A DNA stretch of 64,000 nt from JBCBTD01 sp039818825 (GCA_039818825.1 JBCBTD010000003.1:62001-126000); one strand, 5' to 3'. Positions 1 to 8,945 are shown, counted from the first letter of the stretch. Numbers and translations: made by a program. Notes: generated from the letters alone by a model not told the origin.

Positions 1-736
1 CGGCCACATGGGCGATGACCGCGGCCTCGTCTGCCCCGAAATCCTCGCGAAACCAGACGTAGATCTTCGAAAGCGTCAGTCGGCCGCCGAGATCAAGAGC
101 GACACCACGAAGGTCGTTGACGTAGGCGTGCTCGGCCGCCGCCAGGGCGTCGTCGAGGCCGATGGCGCGCCAAGCCTCCCCCCGGAGATCGGGACAACCG
201 ACCGCGGCGCAGTTCAACGCGTAGTGAATCCGCGGCTCGGCGAAGACCGGCCGGATGATCCGGTGCTCGATGTCGTTCAGACTGAGCGGCGTGCCGTTCA
301 CCGTGACCACTTGGCGGTCCCACGGGCCGAAGGAGAGTAGCCCATCGGTGATCGCGCGGATGGAGCCCACGGGGTAGGCGTCGAGGACGATCGCCACGGT
401 CTGCGCGTTGTAGAGGTTGATCCAATAGGCGAGCTGCTGATCGCGGGTGAGTTCGCGCGGATCGACGTGCGCAAGCCGATCGAGATAGGCGCCCAACGCA
501 GCACGATCCTCGATCGCGACCTCGGCGTAGGCCAGCCGGCTCACGCCATCCGAGGCGGCCGTTAGATACCGGGAGAGAAACGCATCCCAAGGCGCATGAT
601 CGACGTCGACGCCAGGTAGCGGCGCCGACACCGACCAAACCGGATCGAGCAGGGTCGCCTCGGGCAGCGCCGCCCGCTCGACTCTGGCGCATCCGCCGAA
701 CGCCAACACCAATCCCACTGCGAGCCGGCTGATCAA
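1..736 (-). CDS. DUF547 domain lipoprotein, 3' end cut by window edge
   Basis: Probable membrane-anchored lipoprotein with a DUF547 domain, a bacterial family of unknown biochemical role. The N-terminus is a short hydrophobic stretch followed by a lipobox-like LAFGGC, with Cys16 as the likely lipidated residue. Family-typical segments follow: a DHAPWDAFL stretch, RLAYAEV, an AYWINLYNA core, and an ALNCAAVGCPDLR region with two cysteines. The frame stays open to base 1, so the C-terminus is missing. The start is TTG, and its bases overlap the stop codon of the upstream radical SAM gene (TTGA), which implies translational coupling. An alternative GTG lies six codons downstream. Family assignment is fairly sure, the role unknown. 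Confidence 0.75.
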   Translation of the reverse strand, partial: MISRLAVGLVLAFGGCARVERAALPEATLLDPVWSVSAPLPGVDVDHAPWDAFLSRYLTAASDGVSRLAYAEVAIEDRAALGAYLDRLAHVDPRELTRDQQLAYWINLYNAQTVAIVLDAYPVGSIRAITDGLLSFGPWDRQVVTVNGTPLSLNDIEHRIIRPVFAEPRIHYALNCAAVGCPDLRGEAWRAIGLDDALAAAEHAYVNDLRGVALDLGGRLTLSKIYVWFREDFGADEAAVIAHVA

Positions 737-2115
737 CGGCGTCGTCCGACGTTGCTCGGCGCCACTTTCCGCGCGCGGCCCTTGCGGCGCTTCGCCGGCA
801 ACGCTGCTATGGCGACCGTCCCTGGTTCTGCCCGCATCGTCCCCGAACCGGCGTCCCACCAGCGTTGACCAGCTTCCGTGGCCACCGGCGTCGGCGCGAA
901 GACGTGGCGGTCGCGCTGGGCGTTGTGGACACACATCGAGAGCGGCCCATCGCGGGTCGCGACCTTGAACACACAGCACTCGCAGCGGTCCCGCTGGAGC
1001 GCCGAGGCGTCCATGAAGTCGTGGACGAGGAGCGACAGGCGATGCACACGGCCACAATCGGTGACCAGCCCGCGCCGCAGCGCCCAGCCAAGACTGGCGA
1101 CGTGGCGGAGGAGTCGGAGCACGAGTCCGGGGCGACGCCCGACCAGCCGCGCCAGGGTGGCCGGCGTGCGGAGATACGCACCGCGCCAGCGGGCCGAGCC
1201 GTCGAGACCCTCGAGCAGATCGAAAAAAAGGCCGCGATCGCGTAGGGGAGAAACCGCCTCGGCACCCGCGACCAGAACCGTGGCGTAGCGGTTGCAGCTG
1301 GCGTGACCGACCCTTGCTACGTCGAAGTCGAGAGGCGTCGCGAAGCCCACACGCAGCGCCTCGACCACGCGCTCTGGCGTCACCGCTGCCGGCCGCGACC
1401 CGAGGACGCCGCGCCCGGCGTCTGCCTGAAGTTGAAACGACGCCAACGCGATCACATCGGCATGCACACGAAAGAAGCGGGCGAGGTCCGTCACCTCGTC
1501 GATGTTGCCGTCGAACACGGTGGTATTGAACAGGACCCGCAGTCCCAGACCCCGCGCCCGGTCCAGGTAGGCCATGCGAACCTCGTTGAGCTCGGTTTCG
1601 CTGGCATGGCCGGGCCGCTTTTGGGTGAGGTCGACATGGAACGCGACGTCGTCGAGGCCGGCGGCGCGCAAGCTCGAAAGCAGTGGGCGCGTGGCCTTGA
1701 TGCCATTGGTCATCAGGCACGACCGCATGCCGCGGGCGCGGATCTCGCGGCAGAGCGCGACCAGGTCGTCCGTGCAACGCAAGGTCGGGTCACCGCCGGT
1801 GAGCTGGATCGACGTGCCCGCGCCGTAGTGGTTCTCGAGCATGGCGATCCGTTCGACGAGAACCGCCATCGGCACGTCGTGGGCAGCTTCGGCGTGCTCG
1901 GAGAGATAGCAGAGCGAGCAATCGAGGTTGCAACGCTGAGTGACCTCCAGCGCCACGCAAGCCGTTGGCCAGAACCTTCCAGCGGTCTGCCCGGGGCCAA
2001 ACTGACCCCACCGTACGAGTGCCGTCCGCAGACCTGCACGCCGGTCATCACCCACCGCAAGCCGGCCATCACGGCCGAACGCCGCGACGTCGTTGCCGTC
2101 CAGGAAACGCGCCAT
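733..2115 (-). CDS. radical SAM enzyme, Tes/MJ0619-like architecture
   Basis: Radical SAM protein of about 460 residues. The cluster-binding CxxxCxxC motif is RCNLDCSLCY, Cys62, Cys66 and Cys69, followed by LTGGDPTLR and a TNGI strand typical of the barrel. The C-terminal half carries HASC (271-274), FMD (367-369), a DRCECC cluster (376-381) and Cys395 shortly before an asparagine. This HxxC...FMD...C...DG...C..N arrangement resembles the MJ0619/tetraether synthase group of radical SAM enzymes that couple lipid chains, but the N-terminal rubredoxin-like extension of those enzymes is missing. The start is the ATG with GGAGG five bases upstream, 39 bases inside a longer GTG-initiated frame. It is coupled to the DUF547 lipoprotein. 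Radical SAM membership is certain; the lipid role is inference. Confidence 0.8.
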   Translation of the reverse strand: MARFLDGNDVAAFGRDGRLAVGDDRRAGLRTALVRWGQFGPGQTAGRFWPTACVALEVTQRCNLDCSLCYLSEHAEAAHDVPMAVLVERIAMLENHYGAGTSIQLTGGDPTLRCTDDLVALCREIRARGMRSCLMTNGIKATRPLLSSLRAAGLDDVAFHVDLTQKRPGHASETELNEVRMAYLDRARGLGLRVLFNTTVFDGNIDEVTDLARFFRVHADVIALASFQLQADAGRGVLGSRPAAVTPERVVEALRVGFATPLDFDVARVGHASCNRYATVLVAGAEAVSPLRDRGLFFDLLEGLDGSARWRGAYLRTPATLARLVGRRPGLVLRLLRHVASLGWALRRGLVTDCGRVHRLSLLVHDFMDASALQRDRCECCVFKVATRDGPLSMCVHNAQRDRHVFAPTPVATEAGQRWWDAGSGTMRAEPGTVAIAALPAKRRKGRARKVAPSNVGRRR

Positions 2116-2279
2116 CAAGACCTCCACGTAAGGCGCGCGAACCATGCGGGTCACCGCCAGCGCTGGGCAGTCACCTCTCGGCGAGCGTTTTGTGATCTGG
2201 GGACGTCACCCTAACCGGCCCTAGGGACCGGGCGCCGTGGTCGGCGTGATGCGACGGCTCAGCCTCTGCGTTTCGTCCT

Positions 2280-3344
2280 CTACCCGCCGCGCGCTTCGGC
2301 GATGACTTGGTGGACAAGCTCCAGCTTCGCCACCACCGGTGGGCTCAACACGAAGGGGTAGAGGTCGGGAAGCCCCATCGCGCGGTTCAAGCTGTTCATG
2401 GCAAAAGTCAGCGGCAGCCAAGCATCGACGAGCGCTGCCGCAGAGGGCGCTCGGCAGGCGTCGACCAACTCGGCCTTGTCCACAGCCGGCGCCGTCCCCA
2501 GCGCCGGATCCACCGACAGTCCGAACGAGGCCGCAGTCTCCAGGGTGTCGACGATGTGGAGGTAGTGCGCGAACGTTTCGGCCCAATCCTCCCACGGGTG
2601 CATCGACGCATAGGCGCTGACCACACGCTCGGACCAATCGCCCGGCGGCCCCTGGAGATAGTGCCGCTCCATTGCCGCGCCGTAGTCGGCCCGCTCGTCG
2701 CCGAACAGCGCCCGAAAACGCTCCAACGACGGCGTCGGCAGCACCAACCGATCCCAGTAGTAATGGCCGATCTCGTGGCGAAAGTGGCCAAGCGGGGTGC
2801 GATAGAGTTCATCCATCAGCTCCCGCTGGCGGGTGCTCTCGACGGCATCGGCCTCGGCGATGTTGACCGTGATGACGCCGTTCGCATGGCCGGTGCGGAT
2901 CGGCTGTTGGCCCGGAACGTCGGCGAGAAACTCGAACGCGAGGCCGGCTCCGGGGTCGACGCTCCGGGGCGTCAGGTCCAGCCCCAGCCGTCGGACACCG
3001 TAAAGCAGCCGGCGCTTGGCCCGTTCCAGCTGCTCCCAGCGCTCGCCGTTGCCGGCGACACTCTGGTCCGGCTTCATCTGGGTGAGCGCGCAGGAGTCGC
3101 AGAAATCGCTGCCAGGCCAAGCGTCGACGTCGACCAGCCAGTTGCAGCCGATGGCCCAGGTGTTGGCGCACCGCCGGTAGCGTCCCTCAGGCGCGTCCAA
3201 ACGCCACCAAACCGAACCGTCCGGGCGCAGCGCACTGAGCGCGAGGTCCGCGGTCGCGAAGCCCAGTTCGTGGCCACAGCGCTCGCAACGGGTGTTCTCG
3301 TAGTACAGGGTCTGGCCGCAGGAGCCGCAAGCGAACAGGCGCAA
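2280..3344 (-). CDS. zinc-ribbon putative metallopeptidase (Peptidase_Mx type)
   Basis: Putative zinc metallopeptidase of about 354 residues. The N-terminus has a zinc ribbon (Cys6, Cys9, Cys20, Cys23), with further cysteines at 59, 67, 82 and 85 that may form a second site. The catalytic HExxH is RHEIGHYYWDRL, His190, Glu191 and His194, and a downstream EDWAETFAHYLH stretch may give the third ligand. This fits the Peptidase_Mx family, whose substrates are unknown. The TTG start is chosen because the protein then begins MRLFACGSCGQ, as relatives do, and GGAG lies seven bases upstream inside the last ligase codons. It follows the DNA ligase gene by four bases, so it probably shares that transcript. 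Confidence 0.78.
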   Translation of the reverse strand: MRLFACGSCGQTLYYENTRCERCGHELGFATADLALSALRPDGSVWWRLDAPEGRYRRCANTWAIGCNWLVDVDAWPGSDFCDSCALTQMKPDQSVAGNGERWEQLERAKRRLLYGVRRLGLDLTPRSVDPGAGLAFEFLADVPGQQPIRTGHANGVITVNIAEADAVESTRQRELMDELYRTPLGHFRHEIGHYYWDRLVLPTPSLERFRALFGDERADYGAAMERHYLQGPPGDWSERVVSAYASMHPWEDWAETFAHYLHIVDTLETAASFGLSVDPALGTAPAVDKAELVDACRAPSAAALVDAWLPLTFAMNSLNRAMGLPDLYPFVLSPPVVAKLELVHQVIAEARGG

Positions 3345-3348
3345 ACCG

Positions 3349-4971
3349 TCACTCCATCTCGCCCGTGTCGCGGGTCGCTTCTGCGTTCGTGTGCAGCAAG
3401 TCGCGGAGCGATGCCAGCGTGTCCGCGTCCGCGGGCCGCTTGTCGCGCCGCCACCGGGCGATCCGCGGGAAGCGCACGGCGATCCCTGACTTGTGCCGCG
3501 GCGAACGCTGGATGCCCTCGAACGCGACCTCGAACACCTGCGCTGCCGGCACCGAACGGACCGGGCCGAACCGCTCGACGGTGTGTCGGCGGATCCAGCG
3601 GTCCAGCTCGCGGATTTCGCTGTCGTCCAGTCCCGAATAGGCCTTGGCGAACGGCACCAGGCGTTCGGCTTCCCAGACGGCGAACGTGTAGTCGGTGAAG
3701 AGATTGGCGCGCCGACCGCTGCCCGCCTGTGCGTACACCAGCACCGCATCCACGCTCAGGGGATCGACTTTCCACTTCCACCAGTCGCCGCGCCGCCGCC
3801 CCACCTGGTAGGGCGCGTCACGCCGCTTCAGCATCAGCCCTTCCACCCCGCGGCCGCGCGCATCGTCGCGGCGTCGAGCCAAGTCCTCCCAGTCAGCCGC
3901 CACGACCAACGGTGAAACGCCGAGGCCCGCTGGCGCGCCCGCCAGTACCGCCTCCAACCGCGAGCGCCGCTGGTGCTGCGCCGCGGCGCGGAGGTCGACA
4001 CCGTCTGCTTCCAACAGATCGTAGGCCAGGAACCTCGCCGGTGCCTCGCGCAAGGTCCGGGCATCGAGGCGCAGTCGACCGATCCGCTTCTGCAGGAGCG
4101 CAAACGGCAGCACATCGTCACGCCAGGCCAGGATTTCGCCGTCGAGCACGGTACCGTCTGCCAGCCGCCCCGCCGCGGCCACGATTTCCGGAAACCGCTC
4201 GGTCACCAAATCCTCGCCGCGCGACCAGAGGTAGGCGGCGCCCCGGCGCTTCACCAGTTGGCCGCGGATGCCGTCCCACTTCCACTCGGCCAGCCAATCG
4301 TCGAGCCGTCCGAGGCTCGTCGGCGGTTGCTCCAGCGGCGAGGCCAGGAAAAACGGGTAAGGCCGGCTGTCGTCGGCGCCGCCGTCATCGCCGGCGATCA
4401 GTCCAGCGAAGAACGCAGGCGTCGGCGCCGGCTGCCCCATCAACCGGTGGCTTACGACGGCCGGCTCCAATGCGGCCAACTTGGCGACCGCGCGCACGAC
4501 CAGACCCTTGGCGACACCGACCCTGAAGCCGCCGGTCAGCAGCTTGTTCAGCAGAAACCGTTGTTCCCGGTCGAGCGCCCGCCACCACGCCACGACCTGG
4601 CGCCGCTGCTCGTCGTCACTGGCGCCGCGCAACGGCAGGATGCGCTCGTCCATCCAGACGGAGAGACTGTCAGCGGCGGGCGTGGCCGTGCCCAGCGCAT
4701 CCAACAGTAGTGCGACGGTCTCCGCGGTGTCGCCTACGGCAGCGTAGCTCTCGTCGACCAGCCAGTCGGGAAGCCCGGTCGCCTCCAGCGCCCAAAGGCG
4801 CAATGTCCGCGACGAGATCAACCTTTTCAGCCGCTGACCGGTGAGGAAGAACAGTGCCCAGGCGGCGTCGGCAGATGGCACCGCCTGGAAGTAAGCGACC
4901 ATGGCGTCGACCTTGGCACCGGTCTTGGTCGTCGAATCGAGGGTTGCGTACAGCTCGGCGAAGCGTCTCAT
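3349..4971 (-). CDS. ATP-dependent DNA ligase (cisplatin/damage-response type)
   Basis: ATP-dependent DNA ligase of 540 residues that seals nicks through a lysine-AMP intermediate. The nucleotidyltransferase motif is EWKWDGIRGQ with Lys231 as the adenylated residue. An alpha-helical N-terminal DNA-binding domain spans about 1-200, and an OB-fold domain forms the C-terminus. The layout fits the damage-response ligase family that travels with a dedicated exonuclease, helicase and phosphoesterase. Here the exonuclease lies immediately upstream with a 4-base overlap; the helicase (Lhr-like) and PdeM-like phosphoesterase are not in the window. The likely role is an accessory repair pathway separate from replicative LigA. 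Confidence 0.9.
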   Translation of the reverse strand: MRRFAELYATLDSTTKTGAKVDAMVAYFQAVPSADAAWALFFLTGQRLKRLISSRTLRLWALEATGLPDWLVDESYAAVGDTAETVALLLDALGTATPAADSLSVWMDERILPLRGASDDEQRRQVVAWWRALDREQRFLLNKLLTGGFRVGVAKGLVVRAVAKLAALEPAVVSHRLMGQPAPTPAFFAGLIAGDDGGADDSRPYPFFLASPLEQPPTSLGRLDDWLAEWKWDGIRGQLVKRRGAAYLWSRGEDLVTERFPEIVAAAGRLADGTVLDGEILAWRDDVLPFALLQKRIGRLRLDARTLREAPARFLAYDLLEADGVDLRAAAQHQRRSRLEAVLAGAPAGLGVSPLVVAADWEDLARRRDDARGRGVEGLMLKRRDAPYQVGRRRGDWWKWKVDPLSVDAVLVYAQAGSGRRANLFTDYTFAVWEAERLVPFAKAYSGLDDSEIRELDRWIRRHTVERFGPVRSVPAAQVFEVAFEGIQRSPRHKSGIAVRFPRIARWRRDKRPADADTLASLRDLLHTNAEATRDTGEME

Positions 4972-5999
4972 CCGTCGTCGCGCTCACCTTCGTACAAGGT
5001 CTCGATCGGCCGCGCATCGAGCCCACGCTCCTCTCGAAGGAAGCGAGCGAGACTGTCGGCGTAGCCGTGGGTGGCCAGTACCTGACGTGCGCCGGTCTCC
5101 TCGACCGTACGCACGACGTCGGGCCAATCGACGTGGTCGGAGAGCACGAAGCCGCGGTCATAGCCGCGTCGGCGACGTTGGCCGCGCACCCGCATCCAAC
5201 CCGAGACGAACGCCGTCGACGGGTTGGTGAACCGCCGCATCCAGGTGGAGGCCATCGCCGACGGCGGCGCCAAGACGAACTCGCCACGAAACCGATCTGC
5301 CTTAGGCTGATCGCTCACGGCCATCGTCGACGCCAGTTCGACCCCGGCGTCGCGATAGGCGTCGACCATCGACAGCAACGCACCGTGCAGGAAGACGGGT
5401 CGATCGAGCCGCGCACCGATTTCTGCCAGCAGACGTTGGGCCTTGCCGAGCGCATAGCAGAACACGATCGACGTCCGTCCTTGGCGAACGTTTTCGTCCC
5501 ACCACGCCAAGACCTCGTCGATCACCCGAGCGCCCGCATCCCAACGATAGATCGGGAGAGCGAACGTGGCTTCGGTGACGAAACCATCGCACGGGACCAG
5601 CTCGAAGGGCGTACAACTCGGGTCGGGCTCGCGCTTGTAGTCGCCGGAGACGACCCACACCTCGCCATCCACCTCGATCCGCACCTGCGCAGAGCCGAGC
5701 ACGTGGCCTGCCGGATGGAACGATACGAGGGCGTCGCCGATGCGGAAGGCTTCGCCGTAGGGATGGCCTTGATACGCGATGTCCGTGCCCAGCCGCCGCC
5801 GGACGATCCCCTCGCCCAGCGCCGAACCTTCATAGGCGGCGTGGCCCGGCCGGGCGTGGTCACTGTGGCCGTGGGTGACGACAGCGCGGTCGACCTGGCC
5901 CCACGGATCGACGTGGAACCCGCCAGCGGGGCAGTAGAGCCCGGCTGATGTGAGTTCCAGGACCGGCCGGCGCAGCGCAGGGGATCGAGAGTCGAGCAT
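4968..5999 (-). CDS. ligase-associated DNA damage response exonuclease
   Basis: Metallo-beta-lactamase fold nuclease with a beta-CASP-like region, about 343 residues. The metal site is visible as THGHSDHARPGH (His43, His45, Asp47, His48), and further conserved pieces include FHPAGHVLGSAQV, VSGDYKREPDP and a late SDHVDW. It matches the exonuclease that is genetically linked to damage-response ATP-dependent ligases. Start and stop overlap with the ligase (ATGA) shows coupled translation. The ATG giving MLDSRSPALRR is preferred because relatives begin close to this point; an in-frame TTG lies 36 bases upstream, and neither has a strong ribosome site. It is divergent from the AlaX-type gene. Confidence 0.88.
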   Translation of the reverse strand: MLDSRSPALRRPVLELTSAGLYCPAGGFHVDPWGQVDRAVVTHGHSDHARPGHAAYEGSALGEGIVRRRLGTDIAYQGHPYGEAFRIGDALVSFHPAGHVLGSAQVRIEVDGEVWVVSGDYKREPDPSCTPFELVPCDGFVTEATFALPIYRWDAGARVIDEVLAWWDENVRQGRTSIVFCYALGKAQRLLAEIGARLDRPVFLHGALLSMVDAYRDAGVELASTMAVSDQPKADRFRGEFVLAPPSAMASTWMRRFTNPSTAFVSGWMRVRGQRRRRGYDRGFVLSDHVDWPDVVRTVEETGARQVLATHGYADSLARFLREERGLDARPIETLYEGERDDG

Positions 6000-6099
6000 G
6001 TGCCAGGATTTTGGCGGAAACCCGTCGCCCGACAAGGGCGGCGCTTGACCCTGGGTCGCGTTGCACCGTACGGCGGTCCGATCCTCAGGGAGAGCACCG

Positions 6100-6828
6100 G
6101 TGAGCCAGACGACCGCCGAACTGTTCCGCGACGACGCCTACGCTCGCCGCTGCGACGTGGTGGTGGTGGATGTCGTCGAGCACGGGGTCGTCCTGGACCA
6201 GACCGTATTCTATCCCAAGGCTGGCGGCCAACCGGGCGACACCGGCCAGTTGCTGATCCACGAGCGTGAGCCGCTCGACGTGGTCGATACGCTCTGGGAG
6301 GATGAACGGCTGGTCCATCGTCTCGCCGAGGGCACGCTGCCTCCCGCGGTCGGCGACCGGGCCGAAGCGCTCCTGGACTGGCCCAGGCGACACCGGCTGA
6401 TGCGCATGCACAGCGCCCTGCACCTGCTGTGCAAGGCCGTCGATGCGGCAGTGACCGGCGGGCAGATCGGCGCCGACCGCAGCCGCCTCGATTTCGCCAT
6501 CACCGGCGAGGTTCCCGGCAGGGACGAGGTCTCCGCGACTCTCTGTCGCTGGGTGGCCGAAGACTTGCCGATCAGTCACCGCTGGGTCGACGCAGCCGCG
6601 CTCGACGAGCAACCCGACCTGGTTCGCACGATGTCCGTGAAACCGCCACGAACCGGGGGCCGAGTGCGCCTGGTGGCGATCGAAGGCGTGGATCTCCAAG
6701 CCTGCGGTGGCACCCACGTCGCACGGACCGGCGAGATCGGCTCGCTGGCGGTCGTGAAGATCGAGAGCAAAGGCAAGCTCAACCGAAGGTTCACGATTGC
6801 TCTAACGGACGACGAACCGGTAAGTTGA
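6100..6828 (+). CDS. alaX: alanyl-tRNA editing protein, AlaX type
   Basis: Free-standing alanyl-tRNA editing protein, about 242 residues, that hydrolyses mischarged Ser- or Gly-tRNA(Ala). The zinc-binding editing motifs are RMHSALHLLC (His104, His108) and ACGGTHVARTGEIG (Cys202, His206), plus YPKAGGQPGDTG near residue 39 that is shared with the editing half of AlaRS. The length suggests the AlaX-M group, which has a small N-terminal barrel as well. The GTG start is preferred because AGGGAG precedes it by about eight bases and the protein then begins MSQTTAELF, as expected; an upstream in-frame TTG has no such site. A TTGACC at 6045 may be a -35 element. Confidence 0.88.
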   Translation: MSQTTAELFRDDAYARRCDVVVVDVVEHGVVLDQTVFYPKAGGQPGDTGQLLIHEREPLDVVDTLWEDERLVHRLAEGTLPPAVGDRAEALLDWPRRHRLMRMHSALHLLCKAVDAAVTGGQIGADRSRLDFAITGEVPGRDEVSATLCRWVAEDLPISHRWVDAAALDEQPDLVRTMSVKPPRTGGRVRLVAIEGVDLQACGGTHVARTGEIGSLAVVKIESKGKLNRRFTIALTDDEPVS

Positions 6829-6903
6829 CGCGTTGTTGAGATTTTTGCTGCTTGGTTGACTCATGGCCTCGCTCGGGAGGTCTGGATCAAGCTGGAACCG
6901 CCC

Positions 6904-8172
6904 ATGTTCGCCCGTCGAGCGCGCTTCGTTTGGCATTCCGGTCCTGCTGGCGTCCTCCCGCCCGCAGAACTCGGCGCGTGGCTCAACCTCGACGAGAAGA
7001 CGCTGGGCCGGCCGGTCGTCGCACTCTGGCCGGACCAAGGCTCGGCCTGGGGTGATCTTCCGGCACCGAAGCACGGCACCCACGGTGCGTCGGCACTGGT
7101 CACCCGTCGGCCCGACGCGGGAACGGCGACCAGGGCCGCGGGGTTCGGCGCCGACGACGTGCTGGTCGTCGACGACGCTCCGACATTGCTGGAGGCGCGT
7201 CTGCGGCGGCTCGCCGACCTCGCCGTCCTACGACGGGAACTGGACCGCCGTCGTCACGTCGCCCTGGAGTTCGCAACGCCATGCGGGCCGGGAACCGAAC
7301 CCTCACCGCAGCGCCCGGCGATCTTGTTCGTCGGCAGCGCCGGCGGTGATCAGCTGCGCGCCGTCAACGCCCTGAGCGGCTGGAGCATCGCCGCCTACGC
7401 GGAGACCGCAGAGCAGGCGTGCCGGCACCTGGCTGCCGCAACCTACGCGACCATCGTGGTCAGCGGCGTTGCCCAGGAACCCGAGCTCCAGCAATGCATC
7501 GCCGGGCTCGCTGCCTGTCGACCGAACGTCGCGCCATCCCTGGTCGTGATGAGGCCCCGCGACGCCACCTTCGACGCCAGCACGGCCATCGCGCTCGGAG
7601 CCGACGAGGTCATCGAGGCCGGCTCGCCGCAAGACCTGGTCCACCAACGGCTGAGCCGCGCCACCTTGGAAGCTGGCCTCCGCGCGCGGTTGCGTCGCCA
7701 CGAGGACTTCGCGAGCGGCCGCGACCCCGTCTCGGGCGCGCTGGGTCACAGCGCTTTCCACGCCTATCTTGGCTCACGGCTGGTCGAGGACCGCCCCCGC
7801 AGCGGTGCACTTCTGGCCGTTGAACTCGACGGTCTGGACGAACTCAACCTGCGGCACGGATTCGTCACCGGTGACGCCGCGTTGGCAGCCGTCGTCCATA
7901 GCCTAGCCGAGAATCTGCGAGCCGAAGACCTGATCGGCCGGCTCGGCGGCGCGGCCCATGGCGTGTGGATCGATCAGATCGAGGACGAAACGTTGCCGCT
8001 GTTGGCGCGGCGCCTGGAAGAGGCGGTCCACGCCACGCAGGTGCGAGGCAGCAGCGAAGCACTCACTGCCCGTCTTGGTTGGGCCCGGCCGATGCCGGGC
8101 ACCAACGTGTTGGCTCTCGGCCGATCGGCCCGGGCGCAAGCGCGTCGCACTGCGCTCCGGGCCGTCAGCTGA
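6904..8172 (+). CDS. PleD-like protein with degenerate receiver and GGDEF domains
   Basis: Protein of about 422 residues with two receiver-like alpha/beta domains and a C-terminal GGDEF-fold domain, as in the PleD response regulator. The signature loop, normally GGDEF, reads GRLGGAAHGV, and the first metal-binding aspartate position reads Glu in LAVELDGLDELN, so cyclic-di-GMP synthesis is very unlikely. The entry motif DPLTG is changed to DPVSGALGH. The second receiver has TIVVSGV where the phospho-accepting aspartate should be. It may therefore be a scaffold or a ligand-binding relic. The ATG start is favoured over a TTG 48 bases upstream. The frame is intact, so this is not a simple pseudogene. 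Confidence 0.7.
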   Translation: MFARRARFVWHSGPAGVLPPAELGAWLNLDEKTLGRPVVALWPDQGSAWGDLPAPKHGTHGASALVTRRPDAGTATRAAGFGADDVLVVDDAPTLLEARLRRLADLAVLRRELDRRRHVALEFATPCGPGTEPSPQRPAILFVGSAGGDQLRAVNALSGWSIAAYAETAEQACRHLAAATYATIVVSGVAQEPELQQCIAGLAACRPNVAPSLVVMRPRDATFDASTAIALGADEVIEAGSPQDLVHQRLSRATLEAGLRARLRRHEDFASGRDPVSGALGHSAFHAYLGSRLVEDRPRSGALLAVELDGLDELNLRHGFVTGDAALAAVVHSLAENLRAEDLIGRLGGAAHGVWIDQIEDETLPLLARRLEEAVHATQVRGSSEALTARLGWARPMPGTNVLALGRSARAQARRTALRAVS

Positions 8173-8184
8173 GACACGGATGGG

Positions 8185-8910
8185 TCAGGCGAGGTACTGA
8201 CCGCCGTTGGCGCTGAGCGTCGAACCGGTGATGAAGCCGGCGTCGTCGCTCGCGAGGAAGTTCACGCAGCGCGCGATCTCCGAGGTCTCACCGAGGCGGC
8301 CCACCGGGATCTGCGGGATGACCTTGCTGTCGAGCACTTCCTTCGGCACCGCCATCACCATCTCGGTGGCGATGTAGCCGGGCGCCACCGCATTGACCGT
8401 GATGCCCTTGGCCGCCGTCTCCTGCGCCAGCGCTTTGGTGAAGCCGATCACCGCCGCCTTGGCCGCCGAATAGTTGGTCTGACCGAACTGGCCCTTCTGG
8501 CCGTTCAAGGAGCTGATCGAGATGATCCGGCCGAAGTTCCGCTCGCGCATGCCATCGATCACCTGACGGGTGATGTTGAACAGGCTGTCGATGTTCGTGC
8601 GCATCACCGCGGACCACTGCTCCGGCTTCATGCGGTGGAACGGCGCGTCGCGCGTGATGCCGGCGTTGTTGACGACGATCTCGAGCGGACCGACGTCGGA
8701 CTCGATCTGTTTGATCGAGGCTTCGCACTGCTCGAAACTGGAGACGTCGAACTTGTAAACGGGGATGCCAGTGGCCGCTTTGAAGGCGTTCGCCTTCTCG
8801 TCATTCCCGCCATAGTTGGCGACGACCGTGTAGCCGGCCTCCTTCAAACCAATCGAGATGGCCTCACCGATCCCGCGCGAACCGCCGGTAACCAAAGCAA
8901 CGCGACCCAT
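8185..8910 (-). CDS. phaB: acetoacetyl-CoA reductase PhaB
   Basis: NADPH-dependent acetoacetyl-CoA reductase, 241 residues, which makes (R)-3-hydroxybutyryl-CoA for polyhydroxybutyrate. It is a classical SDR: TGGSRGIG near residue 8 for cofactor binding, NNAG at 81, catalytic Ser133/134, Tyr147 and Lys151 in NYSAAKAA. The SSLNGQKGQFGQTNYSAAKA type core is characteristic of PhaB rather than FabG. A GGAGG lies eight bases before the ATG. The thiolase partner phaA is about 2.5 kb away, separated by an ABC transporter, and no PHB synthase gene is in the window. Two CCTTAGGT repeats lie in the upstream region. Confidence 0.93.
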   Translation of the reverse strand: MGRVALVTGGSRGIGEAISIGLKEAGYTVVANYGGNDEKANAFKAATGIPVYKFDVSSFEQCEASIKQIESDVGPLEIVVNNAGITRDAPFHRMKPEQWSAVMRTNIDSLFNITRQVIDGMRERNFGRIISISSLNGQKGQFGQTNYSAAKAAVIGFTKALAQETAAKGITVNAVAPGYIATEMVMAVPKEVLDSKVIPQIPVGRLGETSEIARCVNFLASDDAGFITGSTLSANGGQYLA

Positions 8911-8945
8911 AGGTGTCCTCCGTGTCTAGCGTCCCCAGGCCCTCA

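Noticed and set aside
1303..2214. 303-codon plus-strand frame across the radical SAM gene
   Set aside because: Low-complexity, Arg/His-rich translation without domains; the minus strand has the CxxxCxxC motif and a good ribosome site.
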